64,000 nt of DNA. Origin: Thiohalocapsa sp. PB-PSB1 (GTDB lineage Bacteria > Pseudomonadota > Gammaproteobacteria > Chromatiales > Chromatiaceae). The position numbers were made by a program, and so were the translations under genes. This document shows, piece by piece, positions 25,900-34,430 of this stretch (the stretch's first letter is position 1; every line of letters begins with the position of its first letter). Location: positions 2,976,001 through 3,040,000 of the forward strand of contig CP050890.1 in NCBI GenBank assembly GCA_016745215.1. The letters are read 5' to 3'. The notes under the pieces are model-generated. The model had not been told where the DNA came from and did no database searches. It saw only the letters and a program-made list of their open reading frames with translations.

Positions 25900-26657
25900 C
25901 TGCCGATCAGATGCTTCCGATCGCCGATCACGGCAGGCCCCGCGCATGCATCGGCATCGACGGCTGCCGAAGCGGCTGGGTCTGGTGCGGTCTGTTGTAT
26001 GGCAGCTGGCAGGGCGGCGTGGTCGAGCAATTGCAACAAATCCAATGCCTGGAACAGGTCGACCTAGCCCTGATCGACATGCCCATCGGCTTGCTGCAGC
26101 GCGGCGCGGACGAACGTCGCTGCGATCACGAAGCGCGCGCTCTACTCGGTCGCCCACGCGCTAGCAGCGTCTTTCGACCGCCCTGCCGGCCCGCGCTGGA
26201 AGCCTCGGACTATGCCCAGGCTTGCGCGCTCAATCGTGCCCACACCGGCGTTGCGTTGTCCAAGCAGACCTGGAACATCGCACCCAAGATCCGCGAGTTG
26301 GACCAATTGCTGGCAGCGAAACAACCATTGCGCAGCCGGTTACTCGAAGCACATCCGGAACTCTGTCTGTGGGGATTGGCCGGCAGCCGTCCCATGCGAT
26401 ATAACAAACGCACCATGCGCGGCCGTCAGGAACGGCTGGCGCTGTTGCGTCGGCTCGATCCTAACAGCATCGAATTGATCGACATCCTGGCCTGCAGCTA
26501 TCCGCGCCGCGGCTTGGCCTTCGACGATATTATCGATGCCACGGTGCTGGCCTTGACTGCTGCCGCTGCCGTTTGCGACGGCGCGCGCCGCCTGCCGCAG
26601 CGGGCCGAATTGGACGAAACGGGATTGCCGATGCAATTGCTGTTTGTGCAGCGTTAA
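25896..26657 (+). CDS. DUF429 protein (predicted RNase H-like nuclease)
   Basis: 253 residues from GTG at 25896, which overlaps the preceding TGA by four bases. It contains ACIGIDGCRSGWVWCGL, a first acidic strand like the RNase H fold, then LIDMPIGL and ASSVFRPPCRPALEA, KQTWNIAPKIRELDQLL, HPELCLWGL, and the end FDDIIDATVLALTAAAAV. DUF429 is predicted to be an RNase H-type nuclease; the biological role is unknown. It is the last gene of the fpr-photolyase-FAD run. Confidence 0.85.
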   Translation: MTADQMLPIADHGRPRACIGIDGCRSGWVWCGLLYGSWQGGVVEQLQQIQCLEQVDLALIDMPIGLLQRGADERRCDHEARALLGRPRASSVFRPPCRPALEASDYAQACALNRAHTGVALSKQTWNIAPKIRELDQLLAAKQPLRSRLLEAHPELCLWGLAGSRPMRYNKRTMRGRQERLALLRRLDPNSIELIDILACSYPRRGLAFDDIIDATVLALTAAAAVCDGARRLPQRAELDETGLPMQLLFVQR

Positions 26658-26684
26658 GGCGATTTCTGTCGAAAAACACACCAC

Positions 26685-26820
26685 CTGGCTTGTCTTCTCG
26701 TCCGGCATCGACGTTGCGGTAACCCGCCCATGGAGCGACCACGGGCGAGTTGCCGCTGCGCGAAGGCGAATGAGCATCCGGCGTCAGTTGGTCTGTTTCT
26801 CCCCGGCAATCGCCTAAAGC
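26685..26820 (-). repeat. Dispersed repeat family 1, copy a (reverse)
   Basis: Copy of a repeat seen four times in the window (also near 50797-50905, 55599-55700 and 60149-60268). Read on the minus strand it starts GCGATTGCCGGGGAGAAACA, then ACCAACTGACGCCGG, CGCAGCGGCAACTCGCCC, CCATGGGCGGGTTACCGCAA and CGTCGATGCCGG. Non-coding. The 26658-27216 interval otherwise holds only the hairpin below. Confidence 0.75.
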
Positions 26821-26988
26821 ATACCGGCTGCTGTGGCCGGCATGGCAAAACCGCTGCCATAAGAACCCGCGATCGCGTTCCATCCCGCGCATGTTCACGG
26901 GTGATGGATTTATCTTCGGCGTCCGAGTGCAGCGGAACCAGGGCAAAAATTGGCTGAAGATGCTAAACCTTAGTATATGATCGTCGCC

Positions 26989-27025
26989 GGGACGCAAAAA
27001 ACCGCCATGCGCGGTTTTCGTCCCG
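26989..27025. terminator. GC-rich hairpin, possible terminator
   Basis: GGGACGCAAAAAACCGC pairs with CGCGGTTTTCGTCCC around CATG. The stem is strong, but no T-run follows, so it may be a repeat rather than a true intrinsic terminator. Confidence 0.45.
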
Positions 27026-27088
27026 TTGGCAGGGCAGGGTGCAACAAGGGCTGCATGTTACGCTGTGGCAAGGCGCCATGAATGCTCT

Positions 27089-27142
27089 AGATCCTCAGAA
27101 AATGACTCTGGCATGCAGACCCAAAATAATCTTTTTAAATCA
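27089..27142 (+). repeat. 54-bp dispersed repeat, copy 1
   Basis: Begins AGATCCTCAGAAAATGACTC and ends CTTTTTAAATCA. A second copy with four mismatches lies at 32494-32547 in the same orientation. Probably the end of a lost insertion sequence or a MITE. Confidence 0.8.
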
Positions 27143-27216
27143 ATTGTTTGCAATCACGCAGTTCCAAGATCTTTTTGTGAAAGACCATAGCCGGTTTGCC
27201 GGCGGGAGTTTGCAGA

Positions 27217-27681
27217 GTGAACAGATCACAACTGGTTCGGTCCATGGGCCAATCATTATCGCTGGTAGTGCTGTTGCTTGCGATCGGCACCCCGGCGGCC
27301 ATTGCGCAAAAGGTCTACAAAAGTATCGATGCCGATGGCGTCGTCACCTATTCTTCATCCCCACCTCGCAATGCCCCTGTCGATCAGATCGACACCATCA
27401 ATATTGCCCCTGGACCCTCCGAGGCTGCACGTGCCGCTGGGCAACAAAGGCTGATGGAGTCACAAAGGCGCGTGCTCGAAGAGAGTATCGACAGGAGAGA
27501 ACGCAACAATCCATCTGCCGATCAAGGCGTTGCCCAAGGCGCCGCCGCATCGAATACGCCAAATCGCCAGTCGATTACCGACGCGCTCGCCGAACAGTTG
27601 CAACGCTCCCGTTCCACCAGCCGCGACACACGTCCCGCGGGTGCGGGTGGCAACTCCAGTCGTAGTCGCAGCAGCCGTTGA
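27217..27681 (+). CDS. Exported DUF4124 protein
   Basis: 154 residues from GTG at 27217, eight bases after GGGAG. A signal peptide (LVVLLLAIGTPAAIAQ) is followed by the DUF4124 domain, KVYKSIDADGVVTYSSSPPR, typical of small periplasmic proteins of unknown function in gammaproteobacteria. The C-terminal half (QQRLMESQRRVLEESI onward) is coiled-coil-like and Ser/Arg-rich. The following gene encodes another small exported protein 113 bases on. Confidence 0.8.
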   Translation: MNRSQLVRSMGQSLSLVVLLLAIGTPAAIAQKVYKSIDADGVVTYSSSPPRNAPVDQIDTINIAPGPSEAARAAGQQRLMESQRRVLEESIDRRERNNPSADQGVAQGAAASNTPNRQSITDALAEQLQRSRSTSRDTRPAGAGGNSSRSRSSR

Positions 27682-27794
27682 CGACCCATGGCCAGTCAGG
27701 CGCGGAACGATCGAGAACTACCCACCGGCATCGACTGCACGCCGGATTTGATGCAGATCGATGACGAGCTGAACATCGAGACTAGAAGACTGAA

Positions 27795-28289
27795 ATGAAT
27801 AGGCCGTTGTTCTTTGTGCCGCCGCCGATCGTGCTCGCCGTCATGCTGTGCATGCTGGCACTGCCATGGTTGGTATCCGCGCAAGAGACACCAAGACGCA
27901 TGGAGGCCTCGCCCGAGCTACCAACGCCATCGTCCGGCAGTGTCCCAAGATGGCTGGAGGAAGTCAGAGCGCAGCGCCGGGCTTTACAGCAACAGCGCCG
28001 TGTCCAGCACAAGGCGCGCCGTCGAGCCATCGATCCCCAAGGCTCGGCAAAACAAGAAGCGCGCAGGGAAGCCTTCCTCCGCCGGCGCCAACAAACGCTG
28101 GAGAAAATGGACCAGGATCGGCGCTTGTTTATGAATCAATATCCATGGACCCAACTCGAGGCCGCCGTCCCCTTATTCGAGCCTCCAACGCATGCCGACA
28201 AACCCCCCATGGGCTCAGCGCCGGATGACCACGGCGCCAGTTATCCGCTGCCGGATTGGAACAATGGCTGGTACTACCGAGGCTGGTGA
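27795..28289 (+). CDS. Exported protein of unknown function
   Basis: 164 residues. A signal peptide (LAVMLCMLALPWLVSAQ) is followed by a Pro-rich spacer, a strongly basic helix (EEVRAQRRALQQQRRVQHKA and RREAFLRRRQQTLEKMDQD) and an aromatic C-terminus (DWNNGWYYRGW). I do not recognise a family. The order after the DUF4124 gene and the shared small, exported, Arg-rich character suggest the two act together. Confidence 0.7.
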   Translation: MNRPLFFVPPPIVLAVMLCMLALPWLVSAQETPRRMEASPELPTPSSGSVPRWLEEVRAQRRALQQQRRVQHKARRRAIDPQGSAKQEARREAFLRRRQQTLEKMDQDRRLFMNQYPWTQLEAAVPLFEPPTHADKPPMGSAPDDHGASYPLPDWNNGWYYRGW

Positions 28290-28402
28290 ATTCATGGATG
28301 AGACGAACAGCGCTGAATCAGCAGCAGCGCGAGTCAAAGACTTGGGCAACTCCCTGGGAATAGGCTTCTGAGAGTAGAGGCTGGCTTTGGCGCAGCGCAC
28401 TG

Positions 28403-28477
28403 GGACCGTCGGCTTCCCAGCTGGCTCGTGTTTGGCGGGCCTCCCCGGGACCGCCGGCTTCCCAGCCGGCACGTGAT
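28403..28477. repeat. Two imperfect copies of a GGGACCG palindrome
   Basis: Two 30-base units, at 28403-28432 and 28448-28477, read GGGACCGTCGGCTTCCCAGC and GGGACCGCCGGCTTCCCAGC and each end in CGTG. Within each, GCCGGC-type ends and the GGCTTCCC centre are partly self-complementary. Non-coding repeat between the exported-protein gene and the Zur box. Confidence 0.6.
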
Positions 28478-28617
28478 TTGCGATCAAATGGCATGGCCGG
28501 TCACGCTGGCCCGGAATACGCACGTTTGCTCCATGGGCCGCGGCCGGCAGCAGGGTCGGCCTGCACCCACCGCATGATGAGTGGCCACATTGCATACCCC
28601 AGGGTTTTCGGCAGGCA

Positions 28618-28658
28618 AAAAATGTTATAACATATCGCCAAAATGTTATAACATATCA
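28618..28658 (+). promoter_or_regulatory. Two tandem Zur-type operators
   Basis: Two identical palindromes, ATGTTATAACAT at 28622-28633 and 28643-28654, are embedded in AAATGTTATAACATATC. They match the Zur box half-sites (GTTATA/TATAAC) of gammaproteobacteria and are 21 bp apart, two helical turns. They end 37 bases before the DUF1826 ATG, the expected place for repression of the zinc-limitation operon downstream. Confidence 0.75.
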
Positions 28659-28690
28659 GTTAAGAAGCAAGCCATTACAGGAGCAAGAAT

Positions 28691-29383
28691 ATGTACGCTG
28701 CCGATCTTGGGCTGACACCTCGAAACCGATCATCGGTTCCGCAGGTCTCGGACACGATGGTCTGCGTCGGTGATGATCCGGGCGCATTGACGGGCATTCT
28801 GCAACCGGAGACTGGCATCGCGATCCTTCGCCGTTTCCCCGCTGCGGCCATTGTGCGCGAGGTCGAGAAGCTCGGGGCAGGCGCACTGCCCGGCAACAAG
28901 GTTAGGCTCGACCGCGACAGCAGCGGTACCGACATCGCCGGGCTGCTTGCCGCGCACGACCTTGATCCCGCGGGCTTCCAGGCCTGGATCGACGACATCG
29001 CCGCGCTGGCCGGGGTCTTCTTCACCCTCACGGCCCGCCTGTCGTCGCCGCCGCCGACCGTAACCCTGCGCATTGAGAGCCTCGCCGACGACGGCTGCCG
29101 ACGCTTCCATACAGATCGTTCGCAGCTGCGGTTGCTGTGCACCTACCGCGGCCCCGGCACCGAATGGTTGGTGCACGATCAGGTGGACTGGCAGGCGTTG
29201 GAGACGCACCAGCCCAATGAGGCAATCCTGCGCCACGGCCAGCCGCGGCACCTGGAGCCCTTCTGGGTCGGCGTCCTCAAAGGCGAGTGCTTTCCCGGCA
29301 ATGCCGGGCGGGGCCTGGTCCACCGCTCGCCACCCGTCGCCGGCACTGGCATGACCCGTGTTTTGGTCTGTCTCGATGCCTGA
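28691..29383 (+). CDS. DUF1826 protein 1, Zur-type operon
   Basis: 230 residues, ATG with GGAG upstream. The DUF1826 signature CRRFHTDRSQLRLLC-TYRGPGTEWL lies in the middle and GLVHRSPPV near the C-terminus, giving an HxD pair and a distal His, which resembles the facial triad of cupin or Fe/2-oxoglutarate oxygenases. DUF1826 genes are known to be Zur-regulated in pseudomonads, but their biochemical role is unknown. It is the first gene behind the tandem Zur boxes and overlaps the second DUF1826 gene by eight bases. Confidence 0.85.
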   Translation: MYAADLGLTPRNRSSVPQVSDTMVCVGDDPGALTGILQPETGIAILRRFPAAAIVREVEKLGAGALPGNKVRLDRDSSGTDIAGLLAAHDLDPAGFQAWIDDIAALAGVFFTLTARLSSPPPTVTLRIESLADDGCRRFHTDRSQLRLLCTYRGPGTEWLVHDQVDWQALETHQPNEAILRHGQPRHLEPFWVGVLKGECFPGNAGRGLVHRSPPVAGTGMTRVLVCLDA

Positions 29384-30071
29384 GGCAGCCCTGATGGGCG
29401 TCAGGTCGGCCACTGCTGCGGTTGCAGCACCCGTCGCAACGCCCGATCCCGCCCCCAATGCCAGGTCACCCCGGGGCGCCGGCGCAACGGCTTGCCATGT
29501 CGAGCGGCTGGTCGATCTTGTGTCGATCTTCGAGCCCCAGGTCCAGCTCCTTGTCCATGCGCGAACACTCGGCCCGGAGATCACGACCTACCTCGACGAC
29601 CTGACCATCTCGGCGGTCGGTTTCCGAGGTTTCCGCCAAGTCGTCAACGTTGCCACGGGCCTCTCCGGCCGATACTTGCCGGAGGCCGCGCACGTCGATG
29701 CCTTGCATCGGGACATCGGCCAGTTGGTGGAGCTTTACGCAGATCTCCTCGGCTGCACGCAGATCGGCCTGCGCCTGGAGGGCCTGCAACGCACGATGTG
29801 TCCAGGTTGGCACTGCGACCGCACCGGTATCCGCCTGCTGTGCACCTACCGCGGCCCCGGCACCGAGTGGCTCGACGGCACCGGTATCGATCGCACAACC
29901 CTTCCCGGCAGAGTCGCCGATCGGCCGCCCGACGGCAGCGCCAGCGCCGGTGACATCGTGCTGCTCAAGGGCTCGTTGTGGCAAGGCAATGCCGGCTGCG
30001 GCGCGATCCACCGCTCACCGGCACCGGGGCAGGGGACACGCTGGCTCTTGGCCCTCGATGCAATCTGGTAA
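29376..30071 (+). CDS. DUF1826 protein 2
   Basis: 231 residues from the ATG at 29376; a GTG at 29358 is also in frame. It shares with protein 1 the core CPGWHCDRTGIRLLC-TYRGPGTEWL and the end GAIHRSPAPG, again HxD plus a distal His. The N-terminal half differs (VERLVDLVSIFEPQVQLL), so the tandem pair has diverged. Translationally coupled to the first copy and 59 bases upstream of the CobW gene, it is part of the same zinc-limitation operon. Confidence 0.8.
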   Translation: MPEAALMGVRSATAAVAAPVATPDPAPNARSPRGAGATACHVERLVDLVSIFEPQVQLLVHARTLGPEITTYLDDLTISAVGFRGFRQVVNVATGLSGRYLPEAAHVDALHRDIGQLVELYADLLGCTQIGLRLEGLQRTMCPGWHCDRTGIRLLCTYRGPGTEWLDGTGIDRTTLPGRVADRPPDGSASAGDIVLLKGSLWQGNAGCGAIHRSPAPGQGTRWLLALDAIW

Positions 30072-30130
30072 CTTCCAGCCGTCGGCGGCTGGCCCGACGG
30101 CCCACACTGTTCCAGGCGACCATAGCCTCC

Positions 30131-31403
30131 ATGCAGAACCCCGACACATGCAACGCACCCGGCGCCGAGACGACGCCGACAATGGCGGTCTCCCAACCCG
30201 ATCCTCGCCTGCCGGTGACGGTCCTGTCCGGCTTCCTCGGTGCTGGCAAGACCACGCTGCTGAACCACATCCTGCGCAACCGCGAAGGCAAGCGGGTCGC
30301 CGTCATCGTCAATGACATGTCCGACATCAACATCGACGCGGCCATGGTCGACCGCAAGGTTCAGCTCAACCGTGCCGACGAGAAGCTGGTGGAGATGAGC
30401 AACGGCTGCATCTGCTGCACGCTGCGCGAAGACTTATTGGTCGAGGTCGCCGGGCTCGCCCGTGCCGGACGCTTCGATTACCTGATCATCGAGTCCACCG
30501 GCATCTCCGAGCCGCTGCCAGTTGCCGAGACCTTCACCTTTCGGGACGATCAGGGCACCAGCCTGTCCAACTTGGCCCGCCTCGACACCCTGGTCACGGT
30601 CGTGGATGCCGTCAATTTCCCGCGGGACTTGGATGCGGCCGAGGACTTGGCCGAGCGCGGCCAATCCCTCGGCGAAGGCGATCAGCGCACCCAGGCGGAG
30701 TTGCTGGTCGATCAGGTCGAGTTTGCGGATGTCATCATCCTCAACAAGGCCGATCTCGTCGGCAGCGCCCAGCGCGAGCGGCTGGAGCATGCGCTGCGCC
30801 AGTTGAATCGCAAGGCCCGCATCCTGTGCGCGAGCTTCTGCGAGGTGCCGCTGGACAGCATCGTCAGCACCGGCCTCTTCGATTTTCAACAGGCGGCTAC
30901 CGCTCCGGGCTGGCTCGCGGAGCTGCGCGGCAGCCATACGCCGGAAACCGAGGAATACGGCGTGGCCAGCTTTGTCTACGAGGCTCGCCGGCCCTTCCAT
31001 CCCGAGCGCTTCCATGCGGCCATGCAGCTTGATTGGCCGGGTAATGTGCTGCGTTCGAAGGGCTACTTCTGGCTCGCCAGCCGCCACGATCTGGTCGGTC
31101 AATGGTCCCAGGCCGGCGGCCTGGTCCGGCATGGTGTCGTGGGCTGGTGGTGGTCGGCCGTGCCCGAGCAACGTTGGCCCGACGACCCGGCCCATCGGGC
31201 CGCCATCCGTGCCGAATACGACGGCGAGTTCGGCGATCGGCGCCAGCAGATCGGTCTTTATCGGCCAGCACCTGGACATGGCTGCGATGCGCGCGCGGCT
31301 CGATGCCTGCCTGCTCGACGATGGGGAGCTGGCGGCCGGGCCCGAAGTGTGGCAGACCTTCCCGGACCCGTTTCCGATCTGGACTGGCGAAGGCGGAGAC
31401 TGA
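30131..31403 (+). pseudogene. CobW/ZigA-type GTPase with one-base frameshift
   Basis: ATG at 30131. The G3E GTPase core is intact: Walker A VLSGFLGAGKTTLLNHIL, the metal site GCICC (CxCC), ESTGISEP, VVDAVNF and LNKADLVG. The C-terminal CobW domain follows (VYEARRPFHPERFHAAMQL). One extra G at about 31254-31255 (CAGATCGGTCTTTATC) shifts the frame. The conserved end FIGQHLDMAAMRARLDACLL, through LAAGPEVWQTFPDPFPI, is in the neighbouring frame to a TGA at 31403, while the original frame runs to 31444 in nonsense. ZigA-like proteins deliver zinc under zinc starvation. The shift removes only about 50 residues. It may be a sequencing error. Confidence 0.75.
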
Positions 31404-31529
31404 GTGCGGGTGGGCGCAGACAGTCCTACCCAAGAAACAGTTGACGACGAGTCATTACGCTATAACATTATTCCTCTTAAACCCTGAATCCTCGGCAACG
31501 ACATTGCCTAACCCGCCGCCAAGCCTGTC

Positions 31530-31811
31530 ATGACTGACCATCGCCATTCCAGCACCGACGACGCGCGCCATGCGGCCGAAGCGTTTCCGTCCAGCCACGC
31601 GAGCTGGCGCCACTGCATTGAGCATAAGTGCGGGATTGCGCTGACATCCGAGTACGTGCTCGAGCGCATCGCGACCTTGACCGATCCGCGCTCGGAGGAG
31701 ACGCGTCGGCTCGCAGTGGCTTACGGCGATCGGTACTTGATGCAGGTCGTCGCCTGGTTTCAGCAGGCCGCGGACCAGCTTGGCGCCCGCGCCGACCGCA
31801 CTCGCGTGTGA
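31530..31811 (+). CDS. Small unidentified protein downstream of zigA-like gene
   Basis: 93 residues with a helical middle (SWRHCIEHKCGIALTSEYVL and RRLAVAYGDRYLMQVVAWFQQ). It has two Cys and several His (HRHSSTDDARH near the start), which could bind a metal. No family recognised. A TATAACATTAT word at about 31462 looks like a single Zur half-site, but the other half does not match well. It follows the CobW gene by about 130 bases and may be co-transcribed. Confidence 0.5.
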   Translation: MTDHRHSSTDDARHAAEAFPSSHASWRHCIEHKCGIALTSEYVLERIATLTDPRSEETRRLAVAYGDRYLMQVVAWFQQAADQLGARADRTRV

Positions 31812-31956
31812 ACCGGCTAGGAACCTTCGCGGCACCCTCTCTGCGGCACCGGCGATGGCGCTGTGGCATGATCGGGCCTTGGCACCCAACCTTGGGCTCG
31901 GACCGCCACCCGCCGGTCCGTCCACTTGGCCACAACCGGAGAACGAATCGCCCGTC

Positions 31957-32154
31957 ATGCTGAACAAGACACTGCTCGATATCCTAGTCTGTCCCGTCAC
32001 AAAGGGACCGCTCCACTACGACCGCGACCAGGCCGAGCTGATCTCGGTTGCCGGCCGCCTTGCCTATCCGATCCGCAACGATATTCCGATCCTGCTTGAG
32101 GACGAAGCCCGTGCCCTGAGCGACGATGAGGTCGCGCACTGGCGGCAGCGCTGA
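31957..32154 (+). CDS. Trm112/YcaR-family protein
   Basis: 65 residues: MLNKTLLDILVCPVTKGPLH, then LISVAGRLAYPIRNDIPILL and EDEARAL. Small proteins of this family (UPF0434, YcaR) resemble eukaryotic Trm112, a zinc-binding activator of methyltransferases. Two of the zinc cysteines of some members are replaced here (CPVT for CPxC, ELIS for ELIC), as is common in proteobacteria. The location at the end of a zinc-limitation operon is suggestive but proves nothing. Function unknown. Confidence 0.8.
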   Translation: MLNKTLLDILVCPVTKGPLHYDRDQAELISVAGRLAYPIRNDIPILLEDEARALSDDEVAHWRQR

Positions 32155-32197
32155 GGTGCCTATCAGATGTTTTGGTTCCCTCATCTCGAGGTGTGCC

Positions 32198-32490
32198 GTG
32201 GAAGAGATCGACGCCACTCGAGCCGCCCGTCGTTCCTGTTCGACCTTCTCAACCGGGTCGCCTACCAGGGCGCCAGCTTCGATCTGACCTGGGGAGGCCG
32301 CCGTATCGCGCGTCTGGTCCCTGCAGGGCTACCCAAGCGCGTCGAGGTCTCTGCGCTGAACGCGGCCTTCGCAGGCATTTCGATCCCAGGGGACGATGCC
32401 GAACGCTTCGCGTGCGACATCGCCGATGCGCAAGCCGCCAGCGTGCCGGACAAAGTCCCCGAGTTCATTGATACGCCGTCCAGGGGAAGC
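32198..32490 (+). pseudogene. Phd/YefM-type antitoxin remnant
   Basis: Begins with a GTG (VEEIDATRAARR). A one-base deletion in CGTCGTTCC (about 32225) moves the rest, FDLLNRVAYQGASFDLTWGG then RRIARLVPAG and DAERFACDIADAQAASVPD, into the next frame. This is the usual N-terminal DNA-binding half and C-terminal toxin-binding tail of Phd-like antitoxins. No toxin gene follows; the frame runs into the 54-bp repeat at 32494. Dead remnant. Confidence 0.65.
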
Positions 32491-32493
32491 TAC

Positions 32494-32547
32494 AGATCCT
32501 CAGGAAATGACTCTGGCATGCTGACCCAAAATGATCTTTCTAAATCA
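32494..32547 (+). repeat. 54-bp dispersed repeat, copy 2
   Basis: Matches 27089-27142 in 50 of 54 positions, same orientation. It lies at the end of the Phd remnant and may be part of the element that destroyed it. Confidence 0.8.
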
Positions 32548-32699
32548 GGGCGGCATCTTGCATGCTCGCTGAGTAGCGGTTCATGAATAACCTATACAAC
32601 GCTATCCAGACATCGGCGGAGTGCAATCGGGGTCGCTATCGGAATCGGAATCGAGAGAGAAAACGTCCTATGCCAGTCGGTCATGAGAAGCTCGACGTC

Positions 32700-33118
32700 T
32701 AGCGTGCGGCCATCGAGTCTGTCGGCTGGGCCGAGCGCGACTGCGAGCATGTGAAAGGACAGCGTAACGCGAAGGATCAACTTCTGCTCGCATCGTAGGC
32801 GCGCATCGCAGGCCATCGCGCCGAACATGGCCGAGGGTAACGGCAAAGCGACGAGCGCGGATCGACGCCGGTCGTTTGAAAGCGCACGAGGCTCGGCGCT
32901 GGAGTGCGCTGCGATTCAGGACGTGCTCGCTGGTGTGCGAAGCGTTGTCCGCAGACGACAACGGCAAGCAAAAGGCACTGCTCGATCGTCGTGTGGCCAT
33001 GCTCACGAAGCTCGGACAGCGTGGCTACGCGGTCAGCGAGGAGCTTGGCGGATATCGGGTTGGTCAGTTCGATACCGACGCCGATAGCGATACCGACGCC
33101 GATAGCGGTACCGAATGA
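32700..33118 (+). pseudogene. Four-helix-bundle (S23-type) protein, decayed copy
   Basis: The first part is degraded (about 32700-32820). Then MAEGNGKATSADRRRSFESA and RGSALECAAIQDVLAG read in one frame, and after a shift near 32935 the sequence continues with GKQKALLDRRVAMLTKLGQR and GYAVSEELGGYR in another. The tail GATACCGACGCCGATAGC repeats spell Asp-Thr-Asp-Ala-Asp-Ser, ending GTE. A relative of the remnant at 10828-11266, with a different repeat tail. The stretch 32548-33172 holds nothing else. Confidence 0.7.
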
Positions 33119-33172
33119 GTCGGCAGGCGGCACCCAAGCCAAAAACCTGTTTAGCTTGTTTCTGCACCATCA

Positions 33173-34294
33173 CTAAGTGTCAAGAAAGGCACCGAGTGAT
33201 GCTTCAATGGCCTCTTGGGCGATGTCTCGGGTGATGAGCACAAGCTTGGAGCGATGGTCGTCGCTGGGCCAGGCGGGGAGCTCCACGGGGGGATGCTGGA
33301 TATGTTGCACCCCTTGGATCACCACCGGACCCTGACGCCCGCGCAGGTTCAGGATACCCTTCAGACGGAGTATGCCGGCGCCAAGAAAAGGCAGCTCCAG
33401 CTTCAGCCAAGCATCGAACATGCCTTCTTCAAGCGGCCGATCCAGGACCAAACAGAAGGCGCGTATGTGGTTGTCATGGCGATTTGGATCATGGCGATGA
33501 TGATGGCCCCCTGTATTTCCGTGGCGGTCGTCATGCACATGATCCCGGCCGTGGTCGTGTGCGTCCATTGCATTCCCGCGCCCTCCCGTTTTGCCTTCAC
33601 CTTCGTCCGACACATCCCTAAACGCCTCTTCATTGAGCCAGCGGGCAACATCGGGGAGCTTCGTCGTCGGATCGAACAGGCCAAGCCCGAGCACCGCGTC
33701 CGGCGTGACGATGCCGTTTTGTACACGCAGGCGGCGCGCCGAAGGGTTGATCGCGAGGAGACGTTGGTCAAGTGCCGTGATCGCGTCGGGTTCGGCGAGG
33801 TCCGACTTCGTGAGCAGAAGGCAGTCCGCCATCGCCGCCTGCTTCAGTGCTTCCGGCTGGGTATCGAGCGTGCGCTCGGCATTGCTGAGGTCGATCGTGG
33901 TGACAACGCCGTCGAACCGGTATCGGCGGGTGATAACGTCGACCGTCATTAGCGTCTGAATGATCGGCGCCGGATCGGCGAGACCCGTGGTCTCGATGAC
34001 AACACGGTCGAACTGCCGCTCGCCGCCGCGCGAAAAGCGCCAGTGGGCATCTTTGAGTGTGCTGACGAGGTCACCGCGGATGGTGCAGCAGAGGCAGCCG
34101 CTGGACATCTCCACAACGGCATCGTCGGGCAGGTGGCTCATCAGCAGGTGATCGAGCCCAACCTCGCCGAATTCATTGATAATGACCAGGGTTCGCGCCA
34201 GCGCCGGCTGCCGCACCAGGTGATTGAGCACCGTGGTCTTGCCGCTGCCGAGAAAGCCGGTCAGCAGGGTGACGGGCATAAGGGACTTGGGCAT
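33173..34294 (-). CDS. CobW-family G3E GTPase with His-rich linker
   Basis: 373 residues. Walker A LLTGFLGSGKTTVLNHLV, the metal-binding CxCC in SSGCLCCTIRGD, ETTGLADP, VVTTIDLSNAE and LLTKSDLAEP are in the GTPase half. A His/Asp-rich stretch (HDHGRDHVHDDRHGNTGGHH and on to NRHDNH) lies between the halves and should bind zinc or another metal. The C-terminal CobW domain ends ITRDIAQEAIEASLGAF. G3E GTPases insert or traffic metals. It starts 136 bases downstream of the spermidine-synthase-like gene, on the same strand, so both may share the palindrome at 37.2 kb. Confidence 0.88.
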   Translation of the reverse strand: MPKSLMPVTLLTGFLGSGKTTVLNHLVRQPALARTLVIINEFGEVGLDHLLMSHLPDDAVVEMSSGCLCCTIRGDLVSTLKDAHWRFSRGGERQFDRVVIETTGLADPAPIIQTLMTVDVITRRYRFDGVVTTIDLSNAERTLDTQPEALKQAAMADCLLLTKSDLAEPDAITALDQRLLAINPSARRLRVQNGIVTPDAVLGLGLFDPTTKLPDVARWLNEEAFRDVSDEGEGKTGGRGNAMDAHDHGRDHVHDDRHGNTGGHHHRHDPNRHDNHIRAFCLVLDRPLEEGMFDAWLKLELPFLGAGILRLKGILNLRGRQGPVVIQGVQHIQHPPVELPAWPSDDHRSKLVLITRDIAQEAIEASLGAFLDT

Positions 34295-34430
34295 TCGGGA
34301 TCCTCGCGACGGATAGTGTTGGATTGACGCTTCGGCGAGTCCCCGCCCGCAGGCAGGCTCGGCTCACGCCGTGACGAAATGGGCCTTTGTTCTCCGAGTA
34401 CGAGCCCGAGCCTATTGTCTCATGTCTGCG

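Noticed and set aside
26989..27025. Clear intrinsic terminator
   Set aside because: Stem is strong but no T-run follows; kept only as a possible one.
31957..32154. Trm112-like protein lacking zinc Cys as a zinc-free paralogue under Zur control
   Set aside because: The same Cys replacements (CPVT and ELIS type) are common in ordinary YcaR proteins of proteobacteria, and the gene lies far from the Zur boxes.
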